A stretch of 50,504 nucleotides of DNA, from assembly GCA_002501655.1 (NCBI GenBank), contig DANY01000022.1, forward strand, positions 1-50,504. The letters are read 5' to 3'. Positions within the stretch are counted from its first letter, which is position 1, and each line of letters starts with the position of its first letter. The DNA is from Methanoculleus sp. UBA303. GTDB lineage: Archaea > Halobacteriota > Methanomicrobia > Methanomicrobiales > Methanoculleaceae. Of this stretch, positions 41,878 to 49,760 are shown piece by piece. Under the pieces are notes generated by a model. The model was not told the DNA's origin, made no database searches, and saw only the letters and a program-made list of their open reading frames with translations. The position numbers and the translations under genes are program-made.

Positions 41878-43209
41878 CTACGCCCGCCGGTATGCCGCGG
41901 CAGCCTGCACCAGTGTTTCGGCAAACCCGACCGGGAAGTAAGCGTGGGTATACTGCCCTACAGTGTTCTGCACGGCAAGTCCGTCACGACCGCCGTCGAT
42001 CCCCCGGCCCCGGAGGAGTTCCAGGGCAAACCTTGCGTCGGGAGCACACTCGATGCGTGAGTAGTGAAACTCGTGGCCCCGGAAGGCGGAACCCGGCGCA
42101 AGGACCGGCGCCCCGCCGACCACCCGGGCCTCCACGTAGCCGAGACCCTGGATGCGGCCCGTCATCTCCGCCACCGCCGGGAGGACCCCCGCCATCGGGT
42201 GGTCGCCGTCGCCGGTCACCAGTCGTTCTGTGAGGTAGATGAGCCCGCCGCACTCCGCGTAGACCGGCATGCCGTCGTCGACCGCCCGACGAATATCATC
42301 CCGGCACCGGGAAGCCGCGAGCGCCTCTGCGTGGAGTTCCGGGTAGCCTCCCCCGAGGTAGAGTGCATCCACGTCCGGGAGCCGGTCCTGTGCCGGCGAA
42401 AAAGAGACCAGGTCCGCCCCGGCTCGCGCGAGCCCCTCAAGGTTGTCCTGGTAGTAGAAGCAGAACGCCGCATCATGGGCGACGCCGACCCGGATCCCTG
42501 CCTCCGGCCGATCCAACACCTCCGGCAGCTCCGGGAGGGGCGGGACCGCCCGGGCGAGGCCTATAATTCTGTCAAGATCGCAGGTCTCTTCCACAACCGC
42601 GCCGAACCCGGCAAGTATTCCCGTCTCGGCCGCCATAGCGAGGCCGAGGTGCCGGCTCGCGACCACGAGGTCGTCCCGCCGGGGGACCCACCCGTAGACC
42701 GGGAGGCTCTGTGTGGCCTCGATCAGCCCCCGGTGACGGGGGCTCCCGATCCGGTTGAAGACGACCCCGGCAACCCGGGCCGCCGGGTCGAACCCTGCGT
42801 AGCCCCGGACCACCGCATGGACGCTCCGGGACGCGCCCTTCGCGTCTACCACGAGGAGAACCGGGGCGTCGAGGATCTTCGCGACGTGCGCCGTGCTCGC
42901 GGTATCGGTCCCGTCGAGGCCGTCATAGAGTCCCATCACGCCTTCGACGACGGCGACGTCGGCGCCGGCAGAGGCCCGGACAAACGTCTCTCGCACCCCC
43001 GCCTCCCCCATCATGAACGGATCGAGGTTGCGCGACATCCGGCCGCATATGGCCGAGTGGTGACCGGGATCGATGAAGTCCGGGCCCACCTTGAATGGCT
43101 GGACAGCGAGTCCCCGGGCGGCGAGCGCCGCCATCAGGCCACTTGCAAGCGTTGTCTTGCCGCAGCCGCTGTGGGTTCCGGCGACGACAATTCGTGGAAT
43201 CGGGCGCAT
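41878..43209 (-). CDS. cbiA: cobyrinate a,c-diamide synthase
   Basis: CbiA amidates the a- and c-side chains of cobyrinate with glutamine and ATP. The 443-residue protein has the N-terminal P-loop GTHSGCGKTTLASG, KVGPDFIDPGHHS, EGVMGLYDGLDG, and a C-terminal class I glutaminase with YAECGGLIYL (catalytic Cys) and RGHEFHYSRIE. The related CfbB makes the nickel cofactor F430; the position beside the cobalt importer favours CbiA. It is divergent from cbiM, and CATATTTATC near 43235-43245 (minus strand) is its likely TATA box. Confidence 0.88.
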   Translation of the reverse strand: MRPIPRIVVAGTHSGCGKTTLASGLMAALAARGLAVQPFKVGPDFIDPGHHSAICGRMSRNLDPFMMGEAGVRETFVRASAGADVAVVEGVMGLYDGLDGTDTASTAHVAKILDAPVLLVVDAKGASRSVHAVVRGYAGFDPAARVAGVVFNRIGSPRHRGLIEATQSLPVYGWVPRRDDLVVASRHLGLAMAAETGILAGFGAVVEETCDLDRIIGLARAVPPLPELPEVLDRPEAGIRVGVAHDAAFCFYYQDNLEGLARAGADLVSFSPAQDRLPDVDALYLGGGYPELHAEALAASRCRDDIRRAVDDGMPVYAECGGLIYLTERLVTGDGDHPMAGVLPAVAEMTGRIQGLGYVEARVVGGAPVLAPGSAFRGHEFHYSRIECAPDARFALELLRGRGIDGGRDGLAVQNTVGQYTHAYFPVGFAETLVQAAAAYRRA

Positions 43210-43275
43210 ATCGTTCCAGTAGTGTTGAATACCGCAGAAGATAAATATGACCTGAGATAACCTCGATATGTCAGA

Positions 43276-43303
43276 TTAATTTGTATTAACTCAAGTTAAT
43301 TTG
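43276..43303. promoter_or_regulatory. inverted and direct repeats in the cbiA/cbiM divergent promoter
   Basis: ATTAACT-CA-AGTTAAT (43285-43300) is an exact 7-bp-arm inverted repeat. TTAATTTG also occurs twice (43276-43283 and 43296-43303), exactly 20 bp apart, two helical turns. The outer GTCAG (43270-43274) and CTGAC (43305-43309) form a further pair. This is a strong candidate operator for cobalt or cobalamin control of the importer; the regulator is not identified. Confidence 0.6.
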
Positions 43304-43341
43304 GCTGACGCGCCGGCACGGCGGTCTACTGGTGGATAATC

Positions 43342-44034
43342 ATGCACATCATGGAAGGATTTTTACCTAGCCCCTGGTGGCAGGTCTGGTTTCTCGTCTC
43401 CCTGCCCTTCATCGTCATCGGACTTTACCAGGTAAACAAACTCGTACAGGAGAAACGGGAAGCCCTGCCGCTCCTTGCGGTCGCAGGTGCCTTCGTCTTT
43501 GTCCTCTCGTCGCTCAAACTCCCCTCGTTCAACGGGAGCTGTTCGCACCCCACGGGGACCGGGCTCGGCGCCGTCCTCTTCGGCCCCTGCATCGCCGCCG
43601 TTCTCGGGCTGATCGTCCTCGTCTTCCAGGCGGTCTTCCTCGCGCACGGCGGGATCACCACCCTCGGGGCGAACGTCTTCTCCATGGGGATCGCAGGCCC
43701 GGCCGTCGCCTATCTAATCTATAAGGTCGGGATCCGGGCGGGCGCGAACACCTACGCGACGGTCTTCTGTGCCGCAGCCCTCGCCGACCTCGCCACCTAC
43801 GTCGTCACCTCGGTCCAGCTCGCACTCGCGTTCCCCGGGACCGCCGGGTTCCTTGGGGCGTTCTCGGCCTTCGCCGCGATCTTTGCCGTTACCCAGGTCC
43901 CGCTCGCCATCGTCGAGGGCGCGGTCATCGCGCTCGTCTTCAAGTACATCGTCCAGCTCAAACCCGAGATCCTCACCCGCCTAAACCTCCTCCCTGAGAG
44001 CACAATCCGGAAACTCCAGGAGGCCGCCGCATGA
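43342..44034 (+). CDS. cbiM: cobalt ECF transporter S component
   Basis: CbiM is the substrate-binding membrane protein of the cobalt importer. The 230-residue protein begins [13 protein letters not shown], where the N-terminal Met/His bind the metal ion, and contains [19 protein letters not shown] and seven hydrophobic segments. The short distance from the ATG to MHI confirms the start. Overlaps cbiN by 4 bp. Confidence 0.96.
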   Translation: MHIMEGFLPSPWWQVWFLVSLPFIVIGLYQVNKLVQEKREALPLLAVAGAFVFVLSSLKLPSFNGSCSHPTGTGLGAVLFGPCIAAVLGLIVLVFQAVFLAHGGITTLGANVFSMGIAGPAVAYLIYKVGIRAGANTYATVFCAAALADLATYVVTSVQLALAFPGTAGFLGAFSAFAAIFAVTQVPLAIVEGAVIALVFKYIVQLKPEILTRLNLLPESTIRKLQEAAA

Positions 44035-44321
44035 AATACGGTATGGAGATTGCGGTCGCTGCGCTTATCCTCGTCTTTGCCGCTGTCTTCCTCCTCCAGG
44101 ACGCCGCGATCAGGGCCACCGGGGAGGAGGCCTGGGGCGGAGCCGACGGCAACGCCGCCGACCTCATCGAGGCCTCCGGCTACGAGCCCTGGGCGAAGCC
44201 CTTCTGGGAACCCCCAAGCGGCGAGATTGAGTCGCTCCTCTTCGCCCTGCAGGCTGCCATCGGTGCCGTGATCATCGGTTACATCTTCGGCTACTGGCAG
44301 GGCAGCAGGAAAACCGCTTGA
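44031..44321 (+). CDS. cbiN: cobalt transport accessory protein
   Basis: CbiN helps metal loading onto CbiM. The 96-residue protein has the expected two membrane helices ([14 protein letters not shown] and [15 protein letters not shown]) around an extracytoplasmic loop with [20 protein letters not shown] and a [11 protein letters not shown] segment. Confidence 0.94.
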   Translation: MKYGMEIAVAALILVFAAVFLLQDAAIRATGEEAWGGADGNAADLIEASGYEPWAKPFWEPPSGEIESLLFALQAAIGAVIIGYIFGYWQGSRKTA

Positions 44322-44363
44322 TTTTTTTGGTACTCCCACGAACCTGATAAGAGGACTGGAAGG

Positions 44364-45140
44364 ATGTACGAGGTGCTCGAAGATTTTGCCCAGGAAAACG
44401 GCCTCCGGCAGACGAGCACGAGCCTCAAACTCCTCATAGGACTTTCGAGCATCCTGCTCTCGGTCTCTTCGCCGGCCCCCGTCGCCCCCCTCCTGGTCGC
44501 GGCCTCGATGAGCACCGTCATCCTCGCCCTCGCGAGGATCCCCGTGCGGTTCTACGCCCGGCTTCTCCTCATCCCGGTCTCATTTGCTGTGATGAGCATC
44601 GCCGTGGTCCTCTTCATCACCGCTGGCGGGGCGGTGCTCCTCGAGGTCCCCGGCCTCCCACTCGCCATCACGGCCGACGGCGTGAACCTCGCCGTTCTCC
44701 TCCTCGCCCGGGTCTTCGGCGGCATGTGCTCGCTCTACTTCATCGCGCTCACGACGCCGATGACCGAGGTCTTCGATATCCTCCGGAGGCTGCGGGTGCC
44801 CACCGTCTTCATCGATCTCGCCATGCTCACCTACCGGTTTATCTTCATCCTCATCGAGGAGGCCGGTCAGATCTACCGCTCGCAGGTGATGCGTCTCGGT
44901 TACGGCCGGTTCCGGGAGTCGGTGCAGTCGTTCGGGATGCTTTCGGGAGCACTCTTCCTCCGGACCTGGGAGAGCGGTGAAGCCCTGGTCCTCGCGATGG
45001 ACGCACGCTGTTACGACGGCAGACTCTGCATCCCGGGCGATACCCGGCCGGTCTCCTGCTTTGCGCTCGCGGCGGCCCTGCTCTACATCGGGGTCGTCTT
45101 CGGCGCCTCACTCTGCACCGGAGGTCTTGTACTCGTATGA
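44364..45140 (+). CDS. cbiQ: cobalt ECF transporter T component
   Basis: CbiQ couples ATP hydrolysis by CbiO to transport by CbiM. The 258-residue membrane protein has about five helices and the two cytoplasmic coupling motifs of the family, AMDARCYDG near the end and SQVMRLGYGRF in the middle. A T-run (TTTTTTT near 44325) precedes it but the gene order implies one operon. Overlaps cbiO by 4 bp. Confidence 0.94.
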   Translation: MYEVLEDFAQENGLRQTSTSLKLLIGLSSILLSVSSPAPVAPLLVAASMSTVILALARIPVRFYARLLLIPVSFAVMSIAVVLFITAGGAVLLEVPGLPLAITADGVNLAVLLLARVFGGMCSLYFIALTTPMTEVFDILRRLRVPTVFIDLAMLTYRFIFILIEEAGQIYRSQVMRLGYGRFRESVQSFGMLSGALFLRTWESGEALVLAMDARCYDGRLCIPGDTRPVSCFALAAALLYIGVVFGASLCTGGLVLV

Positions 45141-46339
45141 CACCACTGCTTGAAACCGACAACGTCACCTACACCTACTCAAACGGCCCTGTCGCCCTTG
45201 CCGGGGTGAGCGTCCGGATCGCCGCCGGGTCAAAGACCGCCCTCGTTGGCCCGAACGGTGCCGGGAAGTCGACGCTCCTCCTGATGCTCAATGGTATGCT
45301 CCGGCCCGCCACGGGCGAGATCCGCTTCTCCGGCCGACCGCTCGCCTACGACAACCGGAGTCTCCGGGACCTCCGCCGCCGTGTCGGGTTCGTCTTCCAG
45401 AACCCCGACGTCCAGATCATCGCCCCGACCGTCGAGCAGGACGTGGCCTTCGGGCCGGTGAACCTCGGTCTCCCCCCCGACGCTGTCCGGCGGGCGGTCC
45501 GGGACGCCCTCGGCTACGTCGGGCTCCACGGCTACGAGAAGCGGCCTCCCCACCACCTCTCCGGCGGTGAGAAGAAGCGGGTCGCCATCGCCGGCATCCT
45601 CGCTATGGAGCCAGCGGTCCTCGTCTTCGACGAACCGACCAACACCCTCGACCCCGCAAGTTCCGAGGAGGTGATGGAACTCCTCGACGAACTCGCCTCC
45701 GGCGGCCGGACGGTGCTCATATCCACCCACGATGTCGAACTCGCGTACCGCTGGGCCGACTCGGTCATCCTCATGGAGCGCGGAAGGGTCCTTGCCAGGG
45801 GGCCGCCGGAGGAGGTCTTCTCGGACGCGAGCCTCCTCGCGGCCGCCCGCTTAAAACCGCCGGCCCTCCTCGACCTCTACAACGAGCTCGGCCTCCGGGG
45901 CGTCATCGACCGGGGCGTTCCCCCGAAGAGTGTGCTCGAGTTCACCGACCGGATCGAGCGGGCGATGCACGGCCACGCCCCGGCCCGGGACGACCCCGGG
46001 ACGATCTACCTCTGCAACGCCGACCGGACCGGCGGCGACAAGTTGCGGGCGCTCGTGGAGCAGGGCACGGTCGACCACGTCGGGGCGATGGGCACCCGCG
46101 CCAAGGAGTTCGCCAACCGGGAGCGGATCCTCCTCGACTACACCTATGGGGTCATCGATAAGTGCATCTTAAAAGCCCTCATCGGGGAGAACTCGCTCAT
46201 CATCACCACCGGAGGCATGGTCGAGCACGTCCACCGGCGTATCGGGGAGTACAGCGCCGAGAGCGGGCGGGCGCTCGCTGTGACCCCGGTGCGGGAGCCG
46301 GGGAGCACCGGGCCCGGCCAGGAATCCGTCCTGGAGTGA
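45137..46339 (+). CDS. cbiO: cobalt ECF transporter ATPase with C-terminal extension
   Basis: CbiO is the ATPase of the cobalt importer. Residues 1-270 are a normal ABC protein: Walker A GPNGAGKST (38-46), FVFQNPDVQI, LSGGEKKRVAIAG, VFDEPTNTLD and STHD. The product is 400 residues, about 120 longer than usual. The extra part (about 280-400) has its own conserved look: GTIYLCNADRTGGDKLRALV, VGAMGTRAKEFANRERILLD, YGVIDKCILKALIGENSLII, EHVHRRIGEYSAESGR. I do not recognise this domain; a regulatory role in metal or cofactor sensing is a guess. Confidence 0.92.
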   Translation: MTPLLETDNVTYTYSNGPVALAGVSVRIAAGSKTALVGPNGAGKSTLLLMLNGMLRPATGEIRFSGRPLAYDNRSLRDLRRRVGFVFQNPDVQIIAPTVEQDVAFGPVNLGLPPDAVRRAVRDALGYVGLHGYEKRPPHHLSGGEKKRVAIAGILAMEPAVLVFDEPTNTLDPASSEEVMELLDELASGGRTVLISTHDVELAYRWADSVILMERGRVLARGPPEEVFSDASLLAAARLKPPALLDLYNELGLRGVIDRGVPPKSVLEFTDRIERAMHGHAPARDDPGTIYLCNADRTGGDKLRALVEQGTVDHVGAMGTRAKEFANRERILLDYTYGVIDKCILKALIGENSLIITTGGMVEHVHRRIGEYSAESGRALAVTPVREPGSTGPGQESVLE

Positions 46340-46384
46340 TGGAGCCGCACCGCCCCCGGACAGGCGCGTAACCCCTGCATACTC

Positions 46385-46414
46385 TTTTTTCCCGAGGCCT
46401 GCCGACCCTGTCGG
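46385..46414 (+). terminator. T-run and hairpin after the cobalt transporter operon
   Basis: TTTTTT at 46385-46390, 45 bp after the cbiO stop, is an archaeal-type termination signal. CCGAC-CCT-GTCGG (46402-46414) forms a perfect stem just beyond it. Confidence 0.5.
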
Positions 46415-46452
46415 GCGAAGGTTAATCCGATGTCGGAACCTGAAGATACTTT

Positions 46453-47952
46453 ATGATGCTCGAAGAGGTGCTGCAGCGGATATCCGAGCAGGCAAAACGG
46501 AAGCGGATGACCCTGCCTGACCAGAAGACCAAGATTGTCTGTACCATCGGGCCCGCATCCCGATCCCGGGAGGTGCTCGCCCGGATGGTCCGCGCCGGCA
46601 TGAACGTCGCCCGACTCAACCTCTCCCACGGTACGTTCGACGAGCACCGGGAGAACATCAAAAACATTCGGGCCGCAGCGGAGGATACCGGGATCCCTGT
46701 CACGATCCTGATCGACCTCCCGGGGCCGAAGATCCGGATCGGCGACCTCGCGAACGAGCCTATGGAACTCCACAAGGGCGAGGTCGTCACCCTCACGACT
46801 TCCCCGGCGCCGGGGGACCCTTCGCGGATCCCTGTCGAGTTCGAGCAGTTTCCGCAGCTGGTCTCAGAGGGGAGCACCGTCTTCCTCAACGACGGGTTCC
46901 TCCAACTCCGGGTCGACGAGGTCACCGAGAGCGATGTCCGGGCGACGGTGGTCATCGGCGGCCCCCTCCTCTCGCGCAAGGGGATGAGCCTTGTCGGCGG
47001 CGGAGGGATCGTTGCGCTCAGCGCCGTGACCGACCGCGACCTCGAGTGCATCGATTTCGGGCTCGCCGAAGGACTTGACACATTCGGCATATCGTTCATC
47101 GAGCGGGTGGAGGATATCCGGAAGGCCCGGGAGTATGCGGCCAGATCCGGGAAGTCCATCCGTGTGATAGCCAAGATCGAGCGGCAGGAGGCGCTCGCAA
47201 ACCTCGACGAGATCCTCCGGGAGACTGACGGGGTCATGATCGCCCGGGGCGATCTCGGGGTCCAGACCCCCATCGAGGAGGTTCCGGCGGTGCAGAAGCG
47301 GATCATCCAGAAAGCCAACATACTCGGCAGGCCGGTGATCACCGCTACCCAGATGCTGATGTCGATGACCGATAACATCCGCCCAACCCGGGCGGAGGTG
47401 ACCGACGTCGCCAACGCCATCCTCGACGGGACGGATGCCGTCATGCTCTCCGAGGAGACGACCATCGGGAAGTACCCGGTCGAGACGGTTGCGATGATGG
47501 CGAAGATCGCCCGCTCGACCGAGGAGAAGCGCACAACCGTCGGGGCCGGGTGCGCCCCGCTCGACTACTTCCGGCAGGGGAAGGGCCGGGAGAAGATCAC
47601 TGTCAACGACGTCGTCTCCTTAAACGTCATCGAGGCGCTGGATGCGCTCGGCATCCGGTTCGTGCTGACGCCCACCCGCTCCGGGAGCACGCCCCGGAGC
47701 ATCTCCCGGTTCAAGCCCGAGGCCTGGATCCTTGCGTTCACCCGGAACCCGAGCACCCTCAAGTTCCTGGCGTTCTCCTACGGGGTCTGCCCGTTCCTGA
47801 TCCGGAGCGAGAAAGAATATTGGCATGGGGCGATCCTCGATTCGATCCGGGACTCAGGGCTTATCCAGCCCGGGGAGCGCGTGGTGCTCACCGAGGGGGT
47901 ATCCCCCGGGCGCGAGGGGACCGACTCGCTCATCATCCTCACGGTCGATTGA
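46453..47952 (+). CDS. pyk: pyruvate kinase
   Basis: Pyruvate kinase converts phosphoenolpyruvate and ADP to pyruvate and ATP. The 499-residue protein has TKIVCTIGPASRSRE, NVARLNLSHGTFDEH, IDLPGPKIRIG, the catalytic-lysine segment IRVIAKIERQEALANLDEI, GVMIARGDLGVQ and ATQMLMSM followed by PTRAEVTDVANAILDG, then the C-terminal domain. The N-terminal ~20 residues before the domain (MMLEEVLQRISEQAKRKRM) are extra; ATGs at 46453 and 46456 and a later one at 46507 (MTLPDQ) are possible starts. Confidence 0.95.
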   Translation: MMLEEVLQRISEQAKRKRMTLPDQKTKIVCTIGPASRSREVLARMVRAGMNVARLNLSHGTFDEHRENIKNIRAAAEDTGIPVTILIDLPGPKIRIGDLANEPMELHKGEVVTLTTSPAPGDPSRIPVEFEQFPQLVSEGSTVFLNDGFLQLRVDEVTESDVRATVVIGGPLLSRKGMSLVGGGGIVALSAVTDRDLECIDFGLAEGLDTFGISFIERVEDIRKAREYAARSGKSIRVIAKIERQEALANLDEILRETDGVMIARGDLGVQTPIEEVPAVQKRIIQKANILGRPVITATQMLMSMTDNIRPTRAEVTDVANAILDGTDAVMLSEETTIGKYPVETVAMMAKIARSTEEKRTTVGAGCAPLDYFRQGKGREKITVNDVVSLNVIEALDALGIRFVLTPTRSGSTPRSISRFKPEAWILAFTRNPSTLKFLAFSYGVCPFLIRSEKEYWHGAILDSIRDSGLIQPGERVVLTEGVSPGREGTDSLIILTVD

Positions 47953-48012
47953 GAGCCCCTCCCTCCGGGGACGAAAAACCCTATCCCGGTGGAGGTCGAA
48001 CACTTATCAATC

Positions 48013-49017
48013 ATGGGAGAGATCGCTCCGGGAGCGGGAAAGGAGGATGCTCTGGGCCTGGATGGCGTGCTGAAAGAGAAGACCGCACGCCTCTCGGTTG
48101 CATCGAACACGTTTCTCGTCGTAACAAAACTGACCGTCGGCGTCGCCATTGGATCGGTCGGTATTATATCCGAGGCGATCCACTCCGCTATCGACCTGAT
48201 AGCCGCGATCATTGCCTACTTCTCGGTCCGGCGCTCGGCCCAGCCCCCCGACGAGTGCCACACCTTCGGGCACGGGAAGTACGAGAGCATATCCGGCCTC
48301 CTCGAAGCGGTCCTTATCCTCGTGGCCGCCATCCTGATCATCAACGAGGCGGTGAGAAACCTCCTCGGCGGAGAGGAGACGCTGAACGTCGAGGCGCTGG
48401 GGTTCGGTATCGCCGTCATGCTGCTTTCGGCCGGGATAAACCTCTACGTCTCTTCCCGGCTTATGGCGGTGGCGAAGAAGACCGAGTCGATTGCGCTTGA
48501 GAGCGACGCCTGGCACCTCCGGACGGACGTCTACACCTCCGCAGGGGTCGTGGGCGGTCTCGTCCTGATCCGGCTCACCGGACTTACGATCCTCGACTCC
48601 TTCGTCGCGCTCGGGGTCGCCGTCATCATCCTGAAGGCGGCATTCGATCTTATCCGGCGTTCGTTCGAGGACCTCGTCGACCGGAGCCTCCCCCCTGAGG
48701 AGGAGGCCCGGATCCGGGAGATTATCAACGAACACTGCTCGGCCGTCATCGGTTTCCACCGGCTCCGGACCCGCCGGTCGGGGCCGAACCGGTTCGTGGA
48801 CCTCCACCTGGTCGTCCCGAAGACCGCGACCCTTGAGGAGGCTTACGGTATCGTGAAGCACGTGGAGACCGATGTCAAAGGGGAGTTCCCCCGCACGAGC
48901 GTCACCATCCGGGTGCAGCCCTGCACCGGCGAGGACTGTTCCGCCTGCGGGGTCTTCACCACCTGCCCGGAGTGCGACCACCTGACGCTCCACGATAGGT
49001 TAGAAGAGCGGCAATAA
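48013..49017 (+). CDS. cation diffusion facilitator family transporter
   Basis: A 334-residue CDF protein that exports divalent metals in exchange for protons. Membrane metal sites are seen as HSAID in helix 2 and DAWHLRTD in helix 5, with HTFGHGKYES in the loop. A cytoplasmic ferredoxin-like domain follows (about 205-300). The last ~35 residues are a cysteine-rich tail (CTGEDCSACGVFTTCPECDH) that could bind metal, which typical CDF proteins lack. I choose ATG 48013; the in-frame GTG 47989 overlaps a TATA-like CTTATCAA. Confidence 0.92.
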   Translation: MGEIAPGAGKEDALGLDGVLKEKTARLSVASNTFLVVTKLTVGVAIGSVGIISEAIHSAIDLIAAIIAYFSVRRSAQPPDECHTFGHGKYESISGLLEAVLILVAAILIINEAVRNLLGGEETLNVEALGFGIAVMLLSAGINLYVSSRLMAVAKKTESIALESDAWHLRTDVYTSAGVVGGLVLIRLTGLTILDSFVALGVAVIILKAAFDLIRRSFEDLVDRSLPPEEEARIREIINEHCSAVIGFHRLRTRRSGPNRFVDLHLVVPKTATLEEAYGIVKHVETDVKGEFPRTSVTIRVQPCTGEDCSACGVFTTCPECDHLTLHDRLEERQ

Positions 49018-49031
49018 GAGGTTGGGGGTTC

Positions 49032-49639
49032 CTACCCCCAGGAAAAGAGGCCCCGGGCCCGCATCTCCTCTTCTGCGAGTGCCGAGAGCCGGTCCTGCTC
49101 CTGCTCTATCGTCCGGACCTGCTCCCGGAGCATCGTCCGGGTCCCGTCGTCGCAGGTGCAGTTCCCGATTGACTGCCGAAGTTCAGTGACCCGTTCCCGG
49201 TTCCGCTGCGCCTCTTCTACGATCAGGCGTGCGGCGTCCTCGTCGCCCCCGAAGAAGAACCGCACGAGGCCGTGCCGGGCCCGGATCTGCTCCTCGGCCT
49301 GGACCGTTTTCTGGACCGAGTTGTCGAACTCCCGGGCGATGATGGAGACGTCCCGGCCAATGCCGCCGGTCCGGTTTTCTGCGGCGAGCAGGGCGTGGAC
49401 GGCGAGCCTGACCCGGTTCTGGTCACGGTGAACCCTGTCCACCCGGGTCTCATTCTCCGCAATCTCTGGAGTCTCATTCTCTGTGATCTTAGGGGCCCTG
49501 TTCTCCTCCATCTTCACCCGGTGTTCTCCCCCCGGTGTCGTATTCATCTCATCGTTCCCGATCAACTCTCCCCTGGGGTCGCCGTGGCCCCCGGGAGGAC
49601 GAGGAAGACGATCATGACTGCTGCGATGATGCGTTTCAT
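49032..49639 (-). pseudogene. exported Glu-rich hypothetical protein with out-of-frame signal peptide
   Basis: The body is a ~170-residue charged helical protein readable from ATG 49547 to the stop at 49032, with CTCDDGTRTMLREQVRTIE and long coiled-coil stretches, and a Glu/Asn/Thr-rich head. An ATG at 49639, in another frame, encodes a textbook signal peptide (MKRIIAAVMIVFLVLPGATA) that ends at a TGA (49562-49564). Shifting by one base in the CCCCAGGGG run (49569-49577, minus strand) joins the two. Either this is a single-base deletion that has broken the gene, or a sequencing error, or the body is made alone. Function unknown. Confidence 0.65.
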
Positions 49640-49657
49640 CTCGCTTGGGCAAGGAGA

Positions 49658-49677
49658 CCCCCTGCGCAAGCGGGGGG
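49658..49677. mobile_element. hairpin near the left end of a TnpB element
   Basis: CCCCCTGC (49658-49665) pairs with GCGGGGGG (49670-49677, one T-G wobble) around a GCAA tetraloop. It lies ~85 bp before the tnpB ATG and just upstream of the broken exported-protein gene. IS200/IS605 elements are recognised through such subterminal hairpins, so I take it as the probable left end; the exact boundary cannot be placed. Confidence 0.5.
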
Positions 49678-49760
49678 AGGAATTGCCCCCAGCAAGCCTC
49701 GTACACTTTCGCCCCGCATGAGTTAGATTATAGACCGATGAGAGCCATATCTGAGAACCA

